The notes beneath the pieces were generated by a model. The model searched no databases, was not told the DNA's origin, and was given only the letters and a program-made list of their open reading frames with translations. This document shows positions 44,286 through 52,516 of a stretch of 64,000 bases of DNA, piece by piece. Each line of letters begins with the position of its first letter. Position 1 is the first letter of the stretch. The stretch comes from Spirochaetota bacterium (GTDB lineage Bacteria; Spirochaetota; Spirochaetia; Treponematales; UBA12059): positions 1-64,000 of the forward strand of contig JAKPPT010000131.1 of assembly GCA_029547205.1 (NCBI GenBank), given 5' to 3'. The translations under genes were made by a program, and so were the position numbers.

Positions 44286-44693
44286 TTACGATATACGAGT
44301 AAAAGATTCTTCAACCGTTACGGTATCGCAGAATGTCATTCTGACCGGACAGGTACGCGCTGCATGTTTTAGTTTTTCAAAATCTTCATCAGATATATCG
44401 CCTTTAATGGTGTATGCTACAATAATTTTTGCAATTTTTCTTGGATTCGCAGCCATCTCTTTCTGAAGTTCAAAGCTAATTTCCTTTACAGGAATACCTT
44501 TATTATGTGCAAACATGGTCATAATCACCGTTGCACAGGCACCAAATGAAACAGCACAAATATCTGTAGGAGAAAAACTGGAACCATCTCCGCCATTATC
44601 TTTTGGAGCTACAAGCTTAAAGGTAGTACCCGATTCATGTACTATTTCCAACGTCGTAGGACTCAATGATTTTCCCTTCATTACAACTGCCAT
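44286..44693 (-). CDS. OsmC family protein
   Basis: This 135-residue protein has the two redox Cys residues of OsmC/Ohr proteins, in SFGACATVIM and AARTCPVRMTF, and the family opening TFKLVAPKDNGGDGSSFSPT. Members reduce organic hydroperoxides or bind small molecules. It fits the oxygen-defence theme of the window. AAGGAG precedes the ATG. It converges with thiS, with only 5 bases between stops. Confidence 0.85.
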   Translation of the reverse strand: MAVVMKGKSLSPTTLEIVHESGTTFKLVAPKDNGGDGSSFSPTDICAVSFGACATVIMTMFAHNKGIPVKEISFELQKEMAANPRKIAKIIVAYTIKGDISDEDFEKLKHAARTCPVRMTFCDTVTVEESFTRIS

Positions 44694-44776
44694 GGCATGC
44701 TCCTTTTTTTATTGAAAATTACGAGAGAATTGTATACTGTTTCATTATTACAAGTCAAATAACAAATGGGAGTACT

Positions 44777-45358
44777 ATGAACCACACCATCAAACTCATT
44801 GCATTTTTAGGAAACCCTGGCATACAATACCGAAACAACAGACACAATGTCGGGTGGCTCTTCTGTGATTCATGCAAATTGTTTTCTGAACTTTCCTGGA
44901 AACGCGGTTTCAAAGGACACTGGGCTTCGTTTGAAACATCAGGCATTAAGGTATACTGCATTAAACCAGAAACATACATGAACCATTCAGGAGAAGCCAT
45001 ACAGGAGCTTGCTGCATACTACCAGATAACACGAGAAGAAGTACTTGTGGTACATGATGAACTGGAACTTCCATTTGGGTTTATTGGTATTAAATTTGGG
45101 GGCGGTCTTGGAGGACACAACGGACTCCGCTCCATGAATCAGCACTTACATGGACCAGATTTCTGGCGTCTCCGAATTGGTATTGGACGCCCTGATCATA
45201 GTGACATTGCAGGATACGTGTTATCAAATTTTAACAGCGAAGAACTATCAACTCTAAATAGAGCTATTTTCCCCAAAGCACTCGAGCTCATTGCTCCAGT
45301 ATTAGCAGGAACAACCATACAAATCACCAAAGAAAACACAAAAGTTAAAGCTGTATGA
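44777..45358 (+). CDS. pth: Peptidyl-tRNA hydrolase
   Basis: This 193-residue enzyme recycles stalled peptidyl-tRNA. Signatures are FLGNPGIQYRNNRHNVGW with the catalytic His, ETYMNHSGEA, VVHDELELPFG with the catalytic Asp, GLGGHNGLRSM and RIGIGRP. The ATG at 44777 is preferred over upstream frames: GGGAG lies 5 bases before it and the family N-terminus begins right there. Confidence 0.95.
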   Translation: MNHTIKLIAFLGNPGIQYRNNRHNVGWLFCDSCKLFSELSWKRGFKGHWASFETSGIKVYCIKPETYMNHSGEAIQELAAYYQITREEVLVVHDELELPFGFIGIKFGGGLGGHNGLRSMNQHLHGPDFWRLRIGIGRPDHSDIAGYVLSNFNSEELSTLNRAIFPKALELIAPVLAGTTIQITKENTKVKAV

Positions 45359-45381
45359 AACATCCACTCAAAACATAATAC

Positions 45382-45408
45382 TTGACACGCATGCAATAAG
45401 CATATAAT
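45382..45408 (+). promoter_or_regulatory. Promoter of the histidine operon
   Basis: TTGACA (45382-45387), a 15-base spacer and TATAAT (45403-45408). The hexamers are perfect but the spacing is short. TAATAC at 45405-45410 gives 17. Transcription would start at about 45415, almost at the leader peptide ATG. Confidence 0.65.
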
Positions 45409-45417
45409 ACTGAGCGC

Positions 45418-45477
45418 ATGATTATGTTTTCTATGCATCTCCATCATCATCATTTTTCTCATCCGGAGGCGTCATAG
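45418..45477 (+). CDS. hisL: Histidine operon leader peptide
   Basis: This is a 19-codon open frame, MIMFSMHLHHHHFSHPEAS. It has six His codons in a nine-codon window (45436-45462), all CAT. There is no Shine-Dalgarno, and the promoter places the transcript start within a few bases of the ATG, so it is probably translated leaderless. It lies directly before an antiterminator/terminator pair and the hisG gene. Scarce charged tRNA-His would stall the ribosome in the His run, freeing 45467-45479 for antitermination. Confidence 0.9.
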   Translation: MIMFSMHLHHHHFSHPEAS

Positions 45478-45535
45478 GAGACTAATCATACAGTATATGA
45501 TTGAGCGAGCGAAAGCCGCGGGTCCTATGAGGCCT
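45467..45535 (+). promoter_or_regulatory. his attenuator: antiterminator pairing
   Basis: AGGCGTCATAGGA (45467-45479) can pair with TCCTATGAGGCCT (45523-45535) at 12 of 13 positions. The second strand includes the loop and half of the right arm of the terminator, so the two structures exclude each other. The first strand covers the end and stop codon of the leader peptide and is hidden when the ribosome reads through. A small hairpin (AATCATA/TATGATT, 45484-45502) sits between. Confidence 0.85.
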
Positions 45536-45552
45536 GCGGCTTTTTTATTTTT
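45515..45552 (+). terminator. his attenuator terminator
   Basis: GCCGCGGGTC (45515-45524) pairs with GGCCTGCGGC (45531-45540), ten pairs including two G-U, with a six-base loop, followed by TTTTTTATTTTT. It precedes hisG by 45 bases. Confidence 0.92.
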
Positions 45553-45596
45553 ACTGCAAAAAGCCCAAACATCGGCACACCATGAAGGAGGAAAAC

Positions 45597-46451
45597 ATGG
45601 AAAAGCTAAGATTGCTTATTCCCAAAGGAAGAATCCTGAACAGTATTCTTGAACTGTTCCGAGATTCCGGAATCGTGCTCAGAGCTACAGAACGCGGATA
45701 TAGACCGCTTTCAAGCTTGCAATGGCTCGATGTAAAAATTATGAAACCTCAAAACATAGGAGAACTCCTGGAGCTTGGCAGTCATGATGCAGGTTTTACC
45801 GGTTATGACTGGCTCCAGGAAACACATGCCGATGTCGAAACTGTTATGGATCTTGGGCTTGATCCGGTATCAATTGTTTCAGCAATTCCGGAAAAATTTG
45901 AGCCAGCAACACTTGTACAAAAAGAGCTTGTTGTTGCTACCGAATATATCAATATTGCAAAAGCGTGGCTCGATACAAAAGGGTATCGGTACCGTCTCTT
46001 GAGAACGTACGGCGCAACTGAAGTGTTCCCTCCTGATGATGCAGATATGGTTATCGACAATTCATCAACAGGGGAGACATTAAGAGAAAATGGACTTAAA
46101 GTAGTAGATACAATCCTTACGTCTTCGACCTATTTTGTTTCGTCAAAACAGGCCATGGAAAATCCAGATAAGCGTATGTACATTGATCAACTTGCGATGC
46201 TCTTTACCGCTGTGCTTGATGCTCGAGAACGAGTCATGCTCGAAATGAATATCAGTAAAGCTGCATTGTCCTCCCTTGCCGGAAAGCTGCCCTGCATGCG
46301 CAGTCCTACTATTGCACCGCTCTATGAACAATCAGGTTATGCAGTCAAAATTGCTGTAAAACGAAACGAAGTCCCGCAACTCATACCCCTGCTTAAAACC
46401 ATGGGCGCAACTGACATCGTCGAATACGAGCTTAGAAAAGTTATTCTGTAA
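45597..46451 (+). CDS. hisG: ATP phosphoribosyltransferase, long form
   Basis: This 284-residue enzyme catalyses the first, committed step: PRPP plus ATP to phosphoribosyl-ATP. The N-terminus LLIPKGRILNSILELF is typical, and the PRPP loop is DMVIDNSSTGETLRENGL. The C-terminal regulatory domain (about 210-284, with APLYEQSGYAVKIAVKRNE) makes this the long, HisZ-independent form that is feedback-inhibited by histidine. The ATG at 45597 is preferred because GGAGG lies 5 bases upstream. An in-frame ATG at 45582 precedes that ribosome site. Confidence 0.95.
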   Translation: MEKLRLLIPKGRILNSILELFRDSGIVLRATERGYRPLSSLQWLDVKIMKPQNIGELLELGSHDAGFTGYDWLQETHADVETVMDLGLDPVSIVSAIPEKFEPATLVQKELVVATEYINIAKAWLDTKGYRYRLLRTYGATEVFPPDDADMVIDNSSTGETLRENGLKVVDTILTSSTYFVSSKQAMENPDKRMYIDQLAMLFTAVLDARERVMLEMNISKAALSSLAGKLPCMRSPTIAPLYEQSGYAVKIAVKRNEVPQLIPLLKTMGATDIVEYELRKVIL

Positions 46452-46467
46452 AAGGAGCCTTGATACT

Positions 46468-47112
46468 ATGGAAACAGAAACTAAAAACAAATTAACCTAT
46501 AAACGGTCTGCATTTCTTACAAGGACAACACGAGAAACAAGTATCAGCACAACAGTTACCATTGAGGGGACAGGTAAAGCAATTCTGAGCATTATGCCAG
46601 AGTTCATGAAACACATGTTAGAAACATTTGCACTCTGGAGCAGTCTCGATATTGAACTCGCTGCAGCAGGTGACATAACAGTCGACTTTCACCATCTCAT
46701 AGAAGACACAGGAATAGTATTTGGTCAAGCACTCAACGAAGCACTCGGTTCTAAACAAGGAATACGCCGCTCTGCATTCGCATATATCCCAATGGATGAA
46801 TCTCTCGTTCGCACCGTGATCGATATTTCGGGTAGAGGCTGCTGCTTTCTATCGGGTACCTTTGGAGAATCAGCTATTTACGCAGAAGCCACAACCTTCC
46901 CCGTTTCGCTCATTGAGGATTTCTGGCAGGCATTTGCCCGAAGTGCTGGTGTAACACTGCACATTGACATTCTAAAATCACGGAGTGCACATCACTCAAT
47001 AGAAGCGCTCTTTAAGGCTGCTGGCAGAGCTCTCAAAGAAGCATGTGCAATTGAGCCACCACAATCGGGGACAGACCCCCAAATACTCTCAGTGAAAGGA
47101 GTAATTGCATGA
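46468..47112 (+). CDS. hisB: Imidazoleglycerol-phosphate dehydratase
   Basis: This 214-residue monofunctional dehydratase converts imidazole glycerol phosphate to imidazole acetol phosphate. The Mn-binding His blocks are VDFHHLIEDTGIVFG and SRSAHHSIEALFKAAGRALKEA (split for reading: SRSAHH, then SIEALFKAAGRALKEA). It lacks a phosphatase domain, so histidinol phosphatase must be encoded elsewhere. Its 3' end carries a GGGACAGACC copy, in the codons for Gly-Thr-Asp-Pro. It overlaps hisH by 4 bases. Confidence 0.95.
   Translation: METETKNKLTYKRSAFLTRTTRETSISTTVTIEGTGKAILSIMPEFMKHMLETFALWSSLDIELAAAGDITVDFHHLIEDTGIVFGQALNEALGSKQGIRRSAFAYIPMDESLVRTVIDISGRGCCFLSGTFGESAIYAEATTFPVSLIEDFWQAFARSAGVTLHIDILKSRSAHHSIEALFKAAGRALKEACAIEPPQSGTDPQILSVKGVIA
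47068..47077 (+). repeat. GGGACAGACC word, copy 4
   Basis: This is a reverse-orientation copy inside the 3' end of hisB, extended here to GGGGACAGACCCCC. Confidence 0.6.
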
Positions 47113-47810
47113 TTGGCATTCTCAAAAGCGGAAACTATCGATCGGTATACAATGCGCTAGCCTATCTTGGTTTCGAAGCAGCGATACTCCAACAACCCGA
47201 TGAGCTCAAACCATCATACCGCGCTCTTGTGGTACCCGGTAATGGGAACTTTCAATCATTTATGGAGCGATTGCAACAATCAGGTTGGAAAGATACACTA
47301 CTAACCTGGATTAAAGCAGAAAGACCGTATTTGGGAATTTGTATTGGTTTCCAGATCCTTTTTGAAACAAGCGAAGAAACTATTACAGTTAGAGAGCTCG
47401 TGGTTCCCTCCGAAATCATTGCAAACATTAAACCGGATTCACAACTCACAGAGGGGCTCGGGATCATTCCAGGTTCGGTAAAAAAAATCCAGAGCAGCAA
47501 GGTACCACTCATTGGATGGAACTACACAACATTTTTAAGAAACATCATTTCTAATAGCTACCAAAAAGATGAATATTTTTATTACATCCATTCATACTAT
47601 GCAGCATGCTCAGACCCATCAATCGTAGTTGCTTCAGCAACATACGAAAACACAAAGTACTGTGCTGGGATTGCATACAATAGTATTACAGCTTTTCAGT
47701 TTCATCCGGAACGGTCAGGCATAGCAGGGCTTTCACTGCTCCAGACATGGGCAAACACAGTACAGTCACCGTCAAGCATATCGCGGCTCTCCAGGTACAT
47801 CGGAGGCTAG
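47109..47810 (+). CDS. hisH: Imidazole glycerol phosphate synthase, glutaminase subunit
   Basis: This 233-residue class I glutamine amidotransferase has the nucleophile Cys in YLGICIGFQILFETSEE and the His-x-Glu of the triad in FQFHPERSG. It supplies ammonia to HisF. It is somewhat longer than the usual 200 residues, with an extra stretch at about 95-120 and a short C-terminal tail. Gene order with hisF directly next supports the assignment. Confidence 0.94.
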   Translation: MIGILKSGNYRSVYNALAYLGFEAAILQQPDELKPSYRALVVPGNGNFQSFMERLQQSGWKDTLLTWIKAERPYLGICIGFQILFETSEETITVRELVVPSEIIANIKPDSQLTEGLGIIPGSVKKIQSSKVPLIGWNYTTFLRNIISNSYQKDEYFYYIHSYYAACSDPSIVVASATYENTKYCAGIAYNSITAFQFHPERSGIAGLSLLQTWANTVQSPSSISRLSRYIGG

Positions 47811-47814
47811 AACC

Positions 47815-48576
47815 ATGACGGCTAAAAGAATTATCCCCTGCCTCGATATTGCGAATGGAACAGTGGTCAAAGGCAATCAGTATCGAGCACTCACTCCAAT
47901 AGGTGATCCACTAAAACTTGTTCGGCGATACGAACAGGATGGTGCTGACGAAATCATTTTGCTCGATATCCTTGCAACACCAGATGCCCAAACACCGATG
48001 ACTGACCTCATACGACTACTCACTCCGTCTACCTTTATTCCTATATGTGTTGGCGGCGGCATCAGAAGCTTAGACGATGTGCATGCACTCATGGATGCGG
48101 GCACCGATAAGGTAGCAATATGCAGTGCTGCACTTGAAAACCCTGCACTCATTACCACAATAGCAAAACAGTACGGGAGCCAGTGCGTCGTTGTTTCCAT
48201 CGATGCAAAACAGGACACGACGCGAAAAACATGGTTGTGTTTTTCTCATGGTGGCAGAACAAACACCGGCATCGATGTCCTAACCTGGGCACAGGAAGCT
48301 GAAGCGCGTGGAGCAGGAGAAATTCTCCTCAACTCAATTGATGCTGATGGCACTGGAAAAGGATATGACATCAAACTGCTCAAAGCTGTTTCTACACGAG
48401 TACACATTCCTGTAATTGCATCGAGCGGTGCCGGAACCCTTGCACACATTCGCGATGCGTTCTCTGTAGGTCATGCCGATGCAGTCCTCATTGCGGGAAT
48501 GCTGCATCGTCGAGAGACAACCATACAAGCAATCAAACAATTTTTATTAGAAGAAGGAGTTACAGTACGATGTTAA
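47815..48576 (+). CDS. hisF: Imidazole glycerol phosphate synthase, cyclase subunit
   Basis: This 253-residue TIM-barrel enzyme forms imidazole glycerol phosphate and AICAR. The catalytic Asp residues are in IIPCLDIANGTVVKG and LLNSIDADGTGKGYD. Phosphate-binding Gly blocks are CVGGGIRS and ASSGAGT. The length is normal. It overlaps the next gene by 7 bases. Confidence 0.96.
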   Translation: MTAKRIIPCLDIANGTVVKGNQYRALTPIGDPLKLVRRYEQDGADEIILLDILATPDAQTPMTDLIRLLTPSTFIPICVGGGIRSLDDVHALMDAGTDKVAICSAALENPALITTIAKQYGSQCVVVSIDAKQDTTRKTWLCFSHGGRTNTGIDVLTWAQEAEARGAGEILLNSIDADGTGKGYDIKLLKAVSTRVHIPVIASSGAGTLAHIRDAFSVGHADAVLIAGMLHRRETTIQAIKQFLLEEGVTVRC

Positions 48577-49838
48577 TACCATCAATCGATATATCACAAG
48601 GCAAAGTGGTTCAGCTTAAACAAGGCGAGACGCTGATGCTCGAACGCGACAATCCGGAACAGCTCGTTCAGGAATTCTCTTTATATGGAGTACCTGCTCT
48701 CATCGATATTGACGCAGCAAAAGGTGAAGGCTCTAACCGTAATCTCATTACCTCACTACTTAAACTGCAATCATGCATAGTAGGAGGAGGCATCCGCACC
48801 ATTGAAGATGCTCGCTACTATATTGCAAATGGAGCAAAAAAAATAATTATTGGTTCGAGCATATTTTCTAAAAAACCAGAAACAGGTCAGTACACTATCA
48901 ATGAAGTATTGCTTTCCGAACTGCAAAAAACAATTGGAAGATCACGAATTATTGCAGCACTTGATGTACGCGATGAAACGGTTGTCATTAATGGCTGGAA
49001 ATCATCAACAGCGTTAAATATTTTTTCACTGCTGCCAAAAATCGAGCAGTATGCAGGTACCGTGCTGATTACGTCGGTACACCGAGAAGGACTTATGGCA
49101 GGGACAGACTTGCAGCTCTATAAAAAAATTAGGGAAACCACTAACATGCCTGTAATCGCAGCAGGCGGAATATTCACACAGCAAGAAATACAAGCACTCG
49201 CTCAGCTCAACATCGATTCGCAGCTCGGCATGGCTCTTTACACTAACCAACTTTCACTACCCGATGCCTTTAGTGCACAGCTGAACTGGTCTTCCGAATT
49301 GCTTCCTGTTATTGCACAAAGTCCCGAGGGGTCAGTCCTCATGCTAGGTTATACAAACCAGGAAGCGCTCAAGGAAAGTTTTTTACGACGCAAACTGTGC
49401 TTTTACAGCAGGAGCCGGAAGCGCCTCTGGATGAAAGGGGAAACGTCTGGTAACACGCTCGCCCTCATCAGCATGCGTACCGACTGCGACCGTGATACCA
49501 TTCTAGCACAAGTTGTCCCCAAAAGCCCGGTATGTCACACAGGGAACGGAACCTGTTTTGGTGAACCTATATTCACACTGGAACAGCTCCAGAACATCAT
49601 CAGAGAACGATTTACCAATCCGACACCGGGCTCATATACAGCAACTCTTGATGACAGTGCAGCACGTGCAAAGCTCATGGAAGAAGCACAGGAAGTCTGC
49701 GAAGCGAATACCGCAGAGGAAGTTATCTGGGAATCTGCCGATGTGCTCTACTTTCTCCTTGTGCTCATGACCAAAAAAGGGGTCAGTCTTGATGCAGTTC
49801 TGCGGGAACTCGAACGGAGAAGGAGGCTCAAGCAATGA
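48570..49838 (+). CDS. HisA-HisI-HisE trifunctional fusion
   Basis: This 422-residue protein carries three his-pathway domains. Residues 1-235 are HisA, the ProFAR isomerase TIM barrel: LIPSIDISQGKVVQL gives the first catalytic Asp and ALDVRD the second. The usual DxxxDG block is diverged to TSVHREG. Residues about 240-335 are HisI, phosphoribosyl-AMP cyclohydrolase, with SRSRKRLWMKGETSGN, the metal site RTDCDRD and VCHTGNGTC. Residues about 335-422 are HisE, phosphoribosyl-ATP pyrophosphatase, with LMEEAQEV and SADVLYFLLVLM. It thus does steps 2, 3 and 4 in one chain. HisIE fusions are common; the added HisA is not. Confidence 0.9.
   Translation: MLIPSIDISQGKVVQLKQGETLMLERDNPEQLVQEFSLYGVPALIDIDAAKGEGSNRNLITSLLKLQSCIVGGGIRTIEDARYYIANGAKKIIIGSSIFSKKPETGQYTINEVLLSELQKTIGRSRIIAALDVRDETVVINGWKSSTALNIFSLLPKIEQYAGTVLITSVHREGLMAGTDLQLYKKIRETTNMPVIAAGGIFTQQEIQALAQLNIDSQLGMALYTNQLSLPDAFSAQLNWSSELLPVIAQSPEGSVLMLGYTNQEALKESFLRRKLCFYSRSRKRLWMKGETSGNTLALISMRTDCDRDTILAQVVPKSPVCHTGNGTCFGEPIFTLEQLQNIIRERFTNPTPGSYTATLDDSAARAKLMEEAQEVCEANTAEEVIWESADVLYFLLVLMTKKGVSLDAVLRELERRRRLKQ
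49101..49109 (+). repeat. GGGACAGAC word, near-copy
   Basis: This is a nine-base match to the recurrent word inside the HisA part of the fusion gene; the tenth base is T instead of C. Confidence 0.4.
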
Positions 49839-50914
49839 AATATTGGAATGAACGCATTAGCACGATCGAACCCTACACTCCCGGAGAGCAACCTCAAGAC
49901 AGCAACTGGATCAAGCTCAACACTAATGAAAACCCTTGGGAACCCGCACCATCGGTACTCGAGTCAATCATGAACGCTGCGGCAGCAAACCTCAATCGAT
50001 ACCCTGACCCCAATGCTCGGTTGTTTTGCTCTGCAGCAGCACAGTATTGCAAGGTTCCTGAGTCATACATATTTGCTGGAAATGGTTCCGATGAAATTCT
50101 CGCTTTTGCGTTTGGGGCACTGTTTAAACCGCCCATTGTGTTTCCCGATGTAACCTACAGCTTCTATCCCATATATGCTGAGCTCTGGTCGCTTCCATAT
50201 GAAACCGTTCCGCTTAGCGATAATTTTGTTATCTATCCGGAAATGCTCTTGAGACCATGCGGCGGTGTTATGCTCTGTAATCCAAACGCACCAACAGGTA
50301 TTGCATTACCGCGTGAACGTGTGCTTGAAATCGTCTCCTATCACCAAAAACAAAACACTGTCGTAATTGTTGATGAAGCGTATGTCGAGTTCGGAGCAGA
50401 ATCTGTTGTCCGTGACACAGAACAGTACGACAACCTGCTTGTCGTGAGGACACTCTCAAAATCAAAAAGCATTGCCGGTCTCAGGGCAGGATATGCTGTT
50501 GGAAATCCTGATCTCATAGCTGGCCTCAAGCGGATACGCGATATGGTCAATTCATATACCATGAACACAGTCTCTCAACTTGCCGGGGCAGCTGCTCTGC
50601 TCGCAGAAGAATACTATGCAGCGAAAACTTCTCTGCTCATCAGGACTCGAGAAGCGACACGGGATCGCCTCATAGCAGGAGGATGGCAAGTGCTCCCCTC
50701 AAGTTCTAATTTCTTATTCATGAGTCTTCCTGGTACAAACGGAGTTGAACTCTACAGCGCATTTAAGGAGCGACGCATACTCGTGCGCTACTGGGATAAA
50801 CCTAAAATACGCAATCACATCAGAGTTACAATAGGCACTCCAGAGGAAATGGATATTTTTTGCCAGACAGCGCTCGAGCTTGCTGGATCTAACCGTAATG
50901 CACAAGGAGCATAG
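49835..50914 (+). CDS. hisC: Histidinol-phosphate aminotransferase
   Basis: This 359-residue PLP aminotransferase converts imidazole acetol phosphate to histidinol phosphate. The N-terminal KLNTNENPWEP and LNRYPDP, the GNGSDEIL block, the VDEAYVEFG block and the PLP-lysine block TLSKSKSIAGLRAGY are as in HisC. The start overlaps the fusion gene's stop by 4 bases. Confidence 0.95.
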   Translation: MKYWNERISTIEPYTPGEQPQDSNWIKLNTNENPWEPAPSVLESIMNAAAANLNRYPDPNARLFCSAAAQYCKVPESYIFAGNGSDEILAFAFGALFKPPIVFPDVTYSFYPIYAELWSLPYETVPLSDNFVIYPEMLLRPCGGVMLCNPNAPTGIALPRERVLEIVSYHQKQNTVVIVDEAYVEFGAESVVRDTEQYDNLLVVRTLSKSKSIAGLRAGYAVGNPDLIAGLKRIRDMVNSYTMNTVSQLAGAAALLAEEYYAAKTSLLIRTREATRDRLIAGGWQVLPSSSNFLFMSLPGTNGVELYSAFKERRILVRYWDKPKIRNHIRVTIGTPEEMDIFCQTALELAGSNRNAQGA

Positions 50915-50919
50915 CAACT

Positions 50920-52296
50920 ATGGAAACCTTACAAAACAAAAAATCAGAAACTATCAGCAACTCAATTCCGTTATATAGAAGCGAACAATTTTTAACTTTA
51001 TGGAACAAAATTCAGGCTACAAGCAATAGTGGCAACAAAGCAATCGTTACTGCCGTATCGGAAATTATTGAAAACGTACGAACCAATGGAGATAGTTCGC
51101 TCTATCGGTATACGGAACAATTCGATGGAGTCAGGCTTTCCACTTTGAGAGTAACACAGGCTGATATTGAGCGAGCATACAGTGATCTCAACAGTGAAAA
51201 CCCTGCGCTCATTGCTGCACTCAAAAAAGCAGCTCATAGTATTCGGAGATTTGCAGAACTCCAGGCTGCTGAGCTGCAAAATTTTCAAGTAATGATCGCA
51301 CCCGGTGTTAGTGCAGGTCAGAAAATAGTACCAGTTACCGCTGCAGGTATTTATGTCCCCGGAGGACGGTATCCGCTTATTTCATCGGTGCTCATGGGTG
51401 CAATCCCTGCACGAGTAGCTGGAGTTAAAAAAATAATACTTGCAACCCCACCCACAGCATCGGGAACACCCGCATCAGGTATTTTAGCAGCCGCAAAAAT
51501 TGCTCAGGTAGATGAAGTGTATACAATTGGCGGAGCACAGGCTATAGCAGCGCTGGCTTTTGGCACAGAGACTGTCCCCCGTGTCGATGTCATTGCAGGA
51601 CCGGGAAATGCCTACGTTGCAGAAGCAAAGCGTCAGGTGTACGGCTACGTAGGAATTGATCTCATTGCAGGACCAACCGATATTCTCATTCTAGCCGATG
51701 AAAAGCACTGTACCGGTATCGGTGCTCGCCTCATTGCATTGGATATGCTTGCACAGGCAGAACACGACCCCAACGCTCAAGCGCGCGTACTTGTCCCGAG
51801 TGAAGCAGCAGGAAATGCAATTAATAAAGCTCTACAGGAAGAGCTTGCACAGTGCAAAAATAAAAATATAGTAACAAGCTCACTTTCTGCTAACGCTGCA
51901 ATTATTGTTTATTCGACAGTCTCAGAAGCAATCTCACTTGCAAATACCATTGCTCCAGAACATCTCGAACTCTTTTGCAGTAATGCAGCGTATATCAGTC
52001 AGAATCTCATTAATTACGGTTCGCTATTTATTGGTCAGCTCACTCCCGAAGTTCTCGGCGACTACGCTGCCGGCGTCAACCATACACTGCCAACTATGGG
52101 TAACGCACGCTTTTCGAGCGGTCTTTCCGTGAGAACCTTTCTTAAATCATCAACCTTTCTTTCCTGCCGCGAAGGAACAGGTCTTGCAGAATTGCTCGAA
52201 ACGAGCATGATTATCGCAGAAGCAGAGGGCATCTTTGCTCATAAGCACAGCGCACAGGCAAGAGTTATGCTTAGCAAAAACGGTGAACCTAGATGA
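50920..52296 (+). CDS. hisD: Histidinol dehydrogenase
   Basis: This 458-residue enzyme performs the last two NAD-dependent oxidations to histidine. Signatures are YVPGGRYPL, AGPTDILILADE, LAQAEHDPNAQA with zinc and catalytic residues, APEHLEL and VNHTLPTMGNARFSSGLSV. AAGGAG precedes the ATG. It is the last gene of the operon and is followed by a terminator. Confidence 0.96.
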   Translation: METLQNKKSETISNSIPLYRSEQFLTLWNKIQATSNSGNKAIVTAVSEIIENVRTNGDSSLYRYTEQFDGVRLSTLRVTQADIERAYSDLNSENPALIAALKKAAHSIRRFAELQAAELQNFQVMIAPGVSAGQKIVPVTAAGIYVPGGRYPLISSVLMGAIPARVAGVKKIILATPPTASGTPASGILAAAKIAQVDEVYTIGGAQAIAALAFGTETVPRVDVIAGPGNAYVAEAKRQVYGYVGIDLIAGPTDILILADEKHCTGIGARLIALDMLAQAEHDPNAQARVLVPSEAAGNAINKALQEELAQCKNKNIVTSSLSANAAIIVYSTVSEAISLANTIAPEHLELFCSNAAYISQNLINYGSLFIGQLTPEVLGDYAAGVNHTLPTMGNARFSSGLSVRTFLKSSTFLSCREGTGLAELLETSMIIAEAEGIFAHKHSAQARVMLSKNGEPR

Positions 52297-52394
52297 TTGG
52301 GCAGCACCATGTTTCTTGCATAATTAATTAGTAAATGAACGTCTCCCTATAAGTGCACTGCGTTAAATTACTTCGTAATCGGCCACACCATCAC

Positions 52395-52428
52395 GAGCAA
52401 TACGTCACACCTGGCGTATTGCTCTTTT
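52395..52428 (+). terminator. Rho-independent terminator of the his operon
   Basis: GAGCAATACG (52395-52404) pairs perfectly with CGTATTGCTC (52415-52424), followed by TTTT. The rest of the 220-base gap to the helicase gene holds its promoter. Confidence 0.8.
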
Positions 52429-52503
52429 ACCGCTCGCTGATTCATTAGTTTTGTCACACATTACGGTTAGCACCTTTTACTGGTAAATCCCCGTCAAACA
52501 GTG

Positions 52504-52509
52504 TATACT
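52504..52509 (+). promoter_or_regulatory. -10 element giving a leaderless start at 52517
   Basis: TATACT ends 7 nt before the ATG, and there is no Shine-Dalgarno. The -35 is poor (TGGTAA at 17 bases). Confidence 0.5.
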
Positions 52510-52516
52510 CACAATC

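Noticed and set aside
45196-45462. 88-codon minus-strand frame over pth and the his leader
   Set aside because: It covers the his promoter and leader peptide and has no features of a protein.
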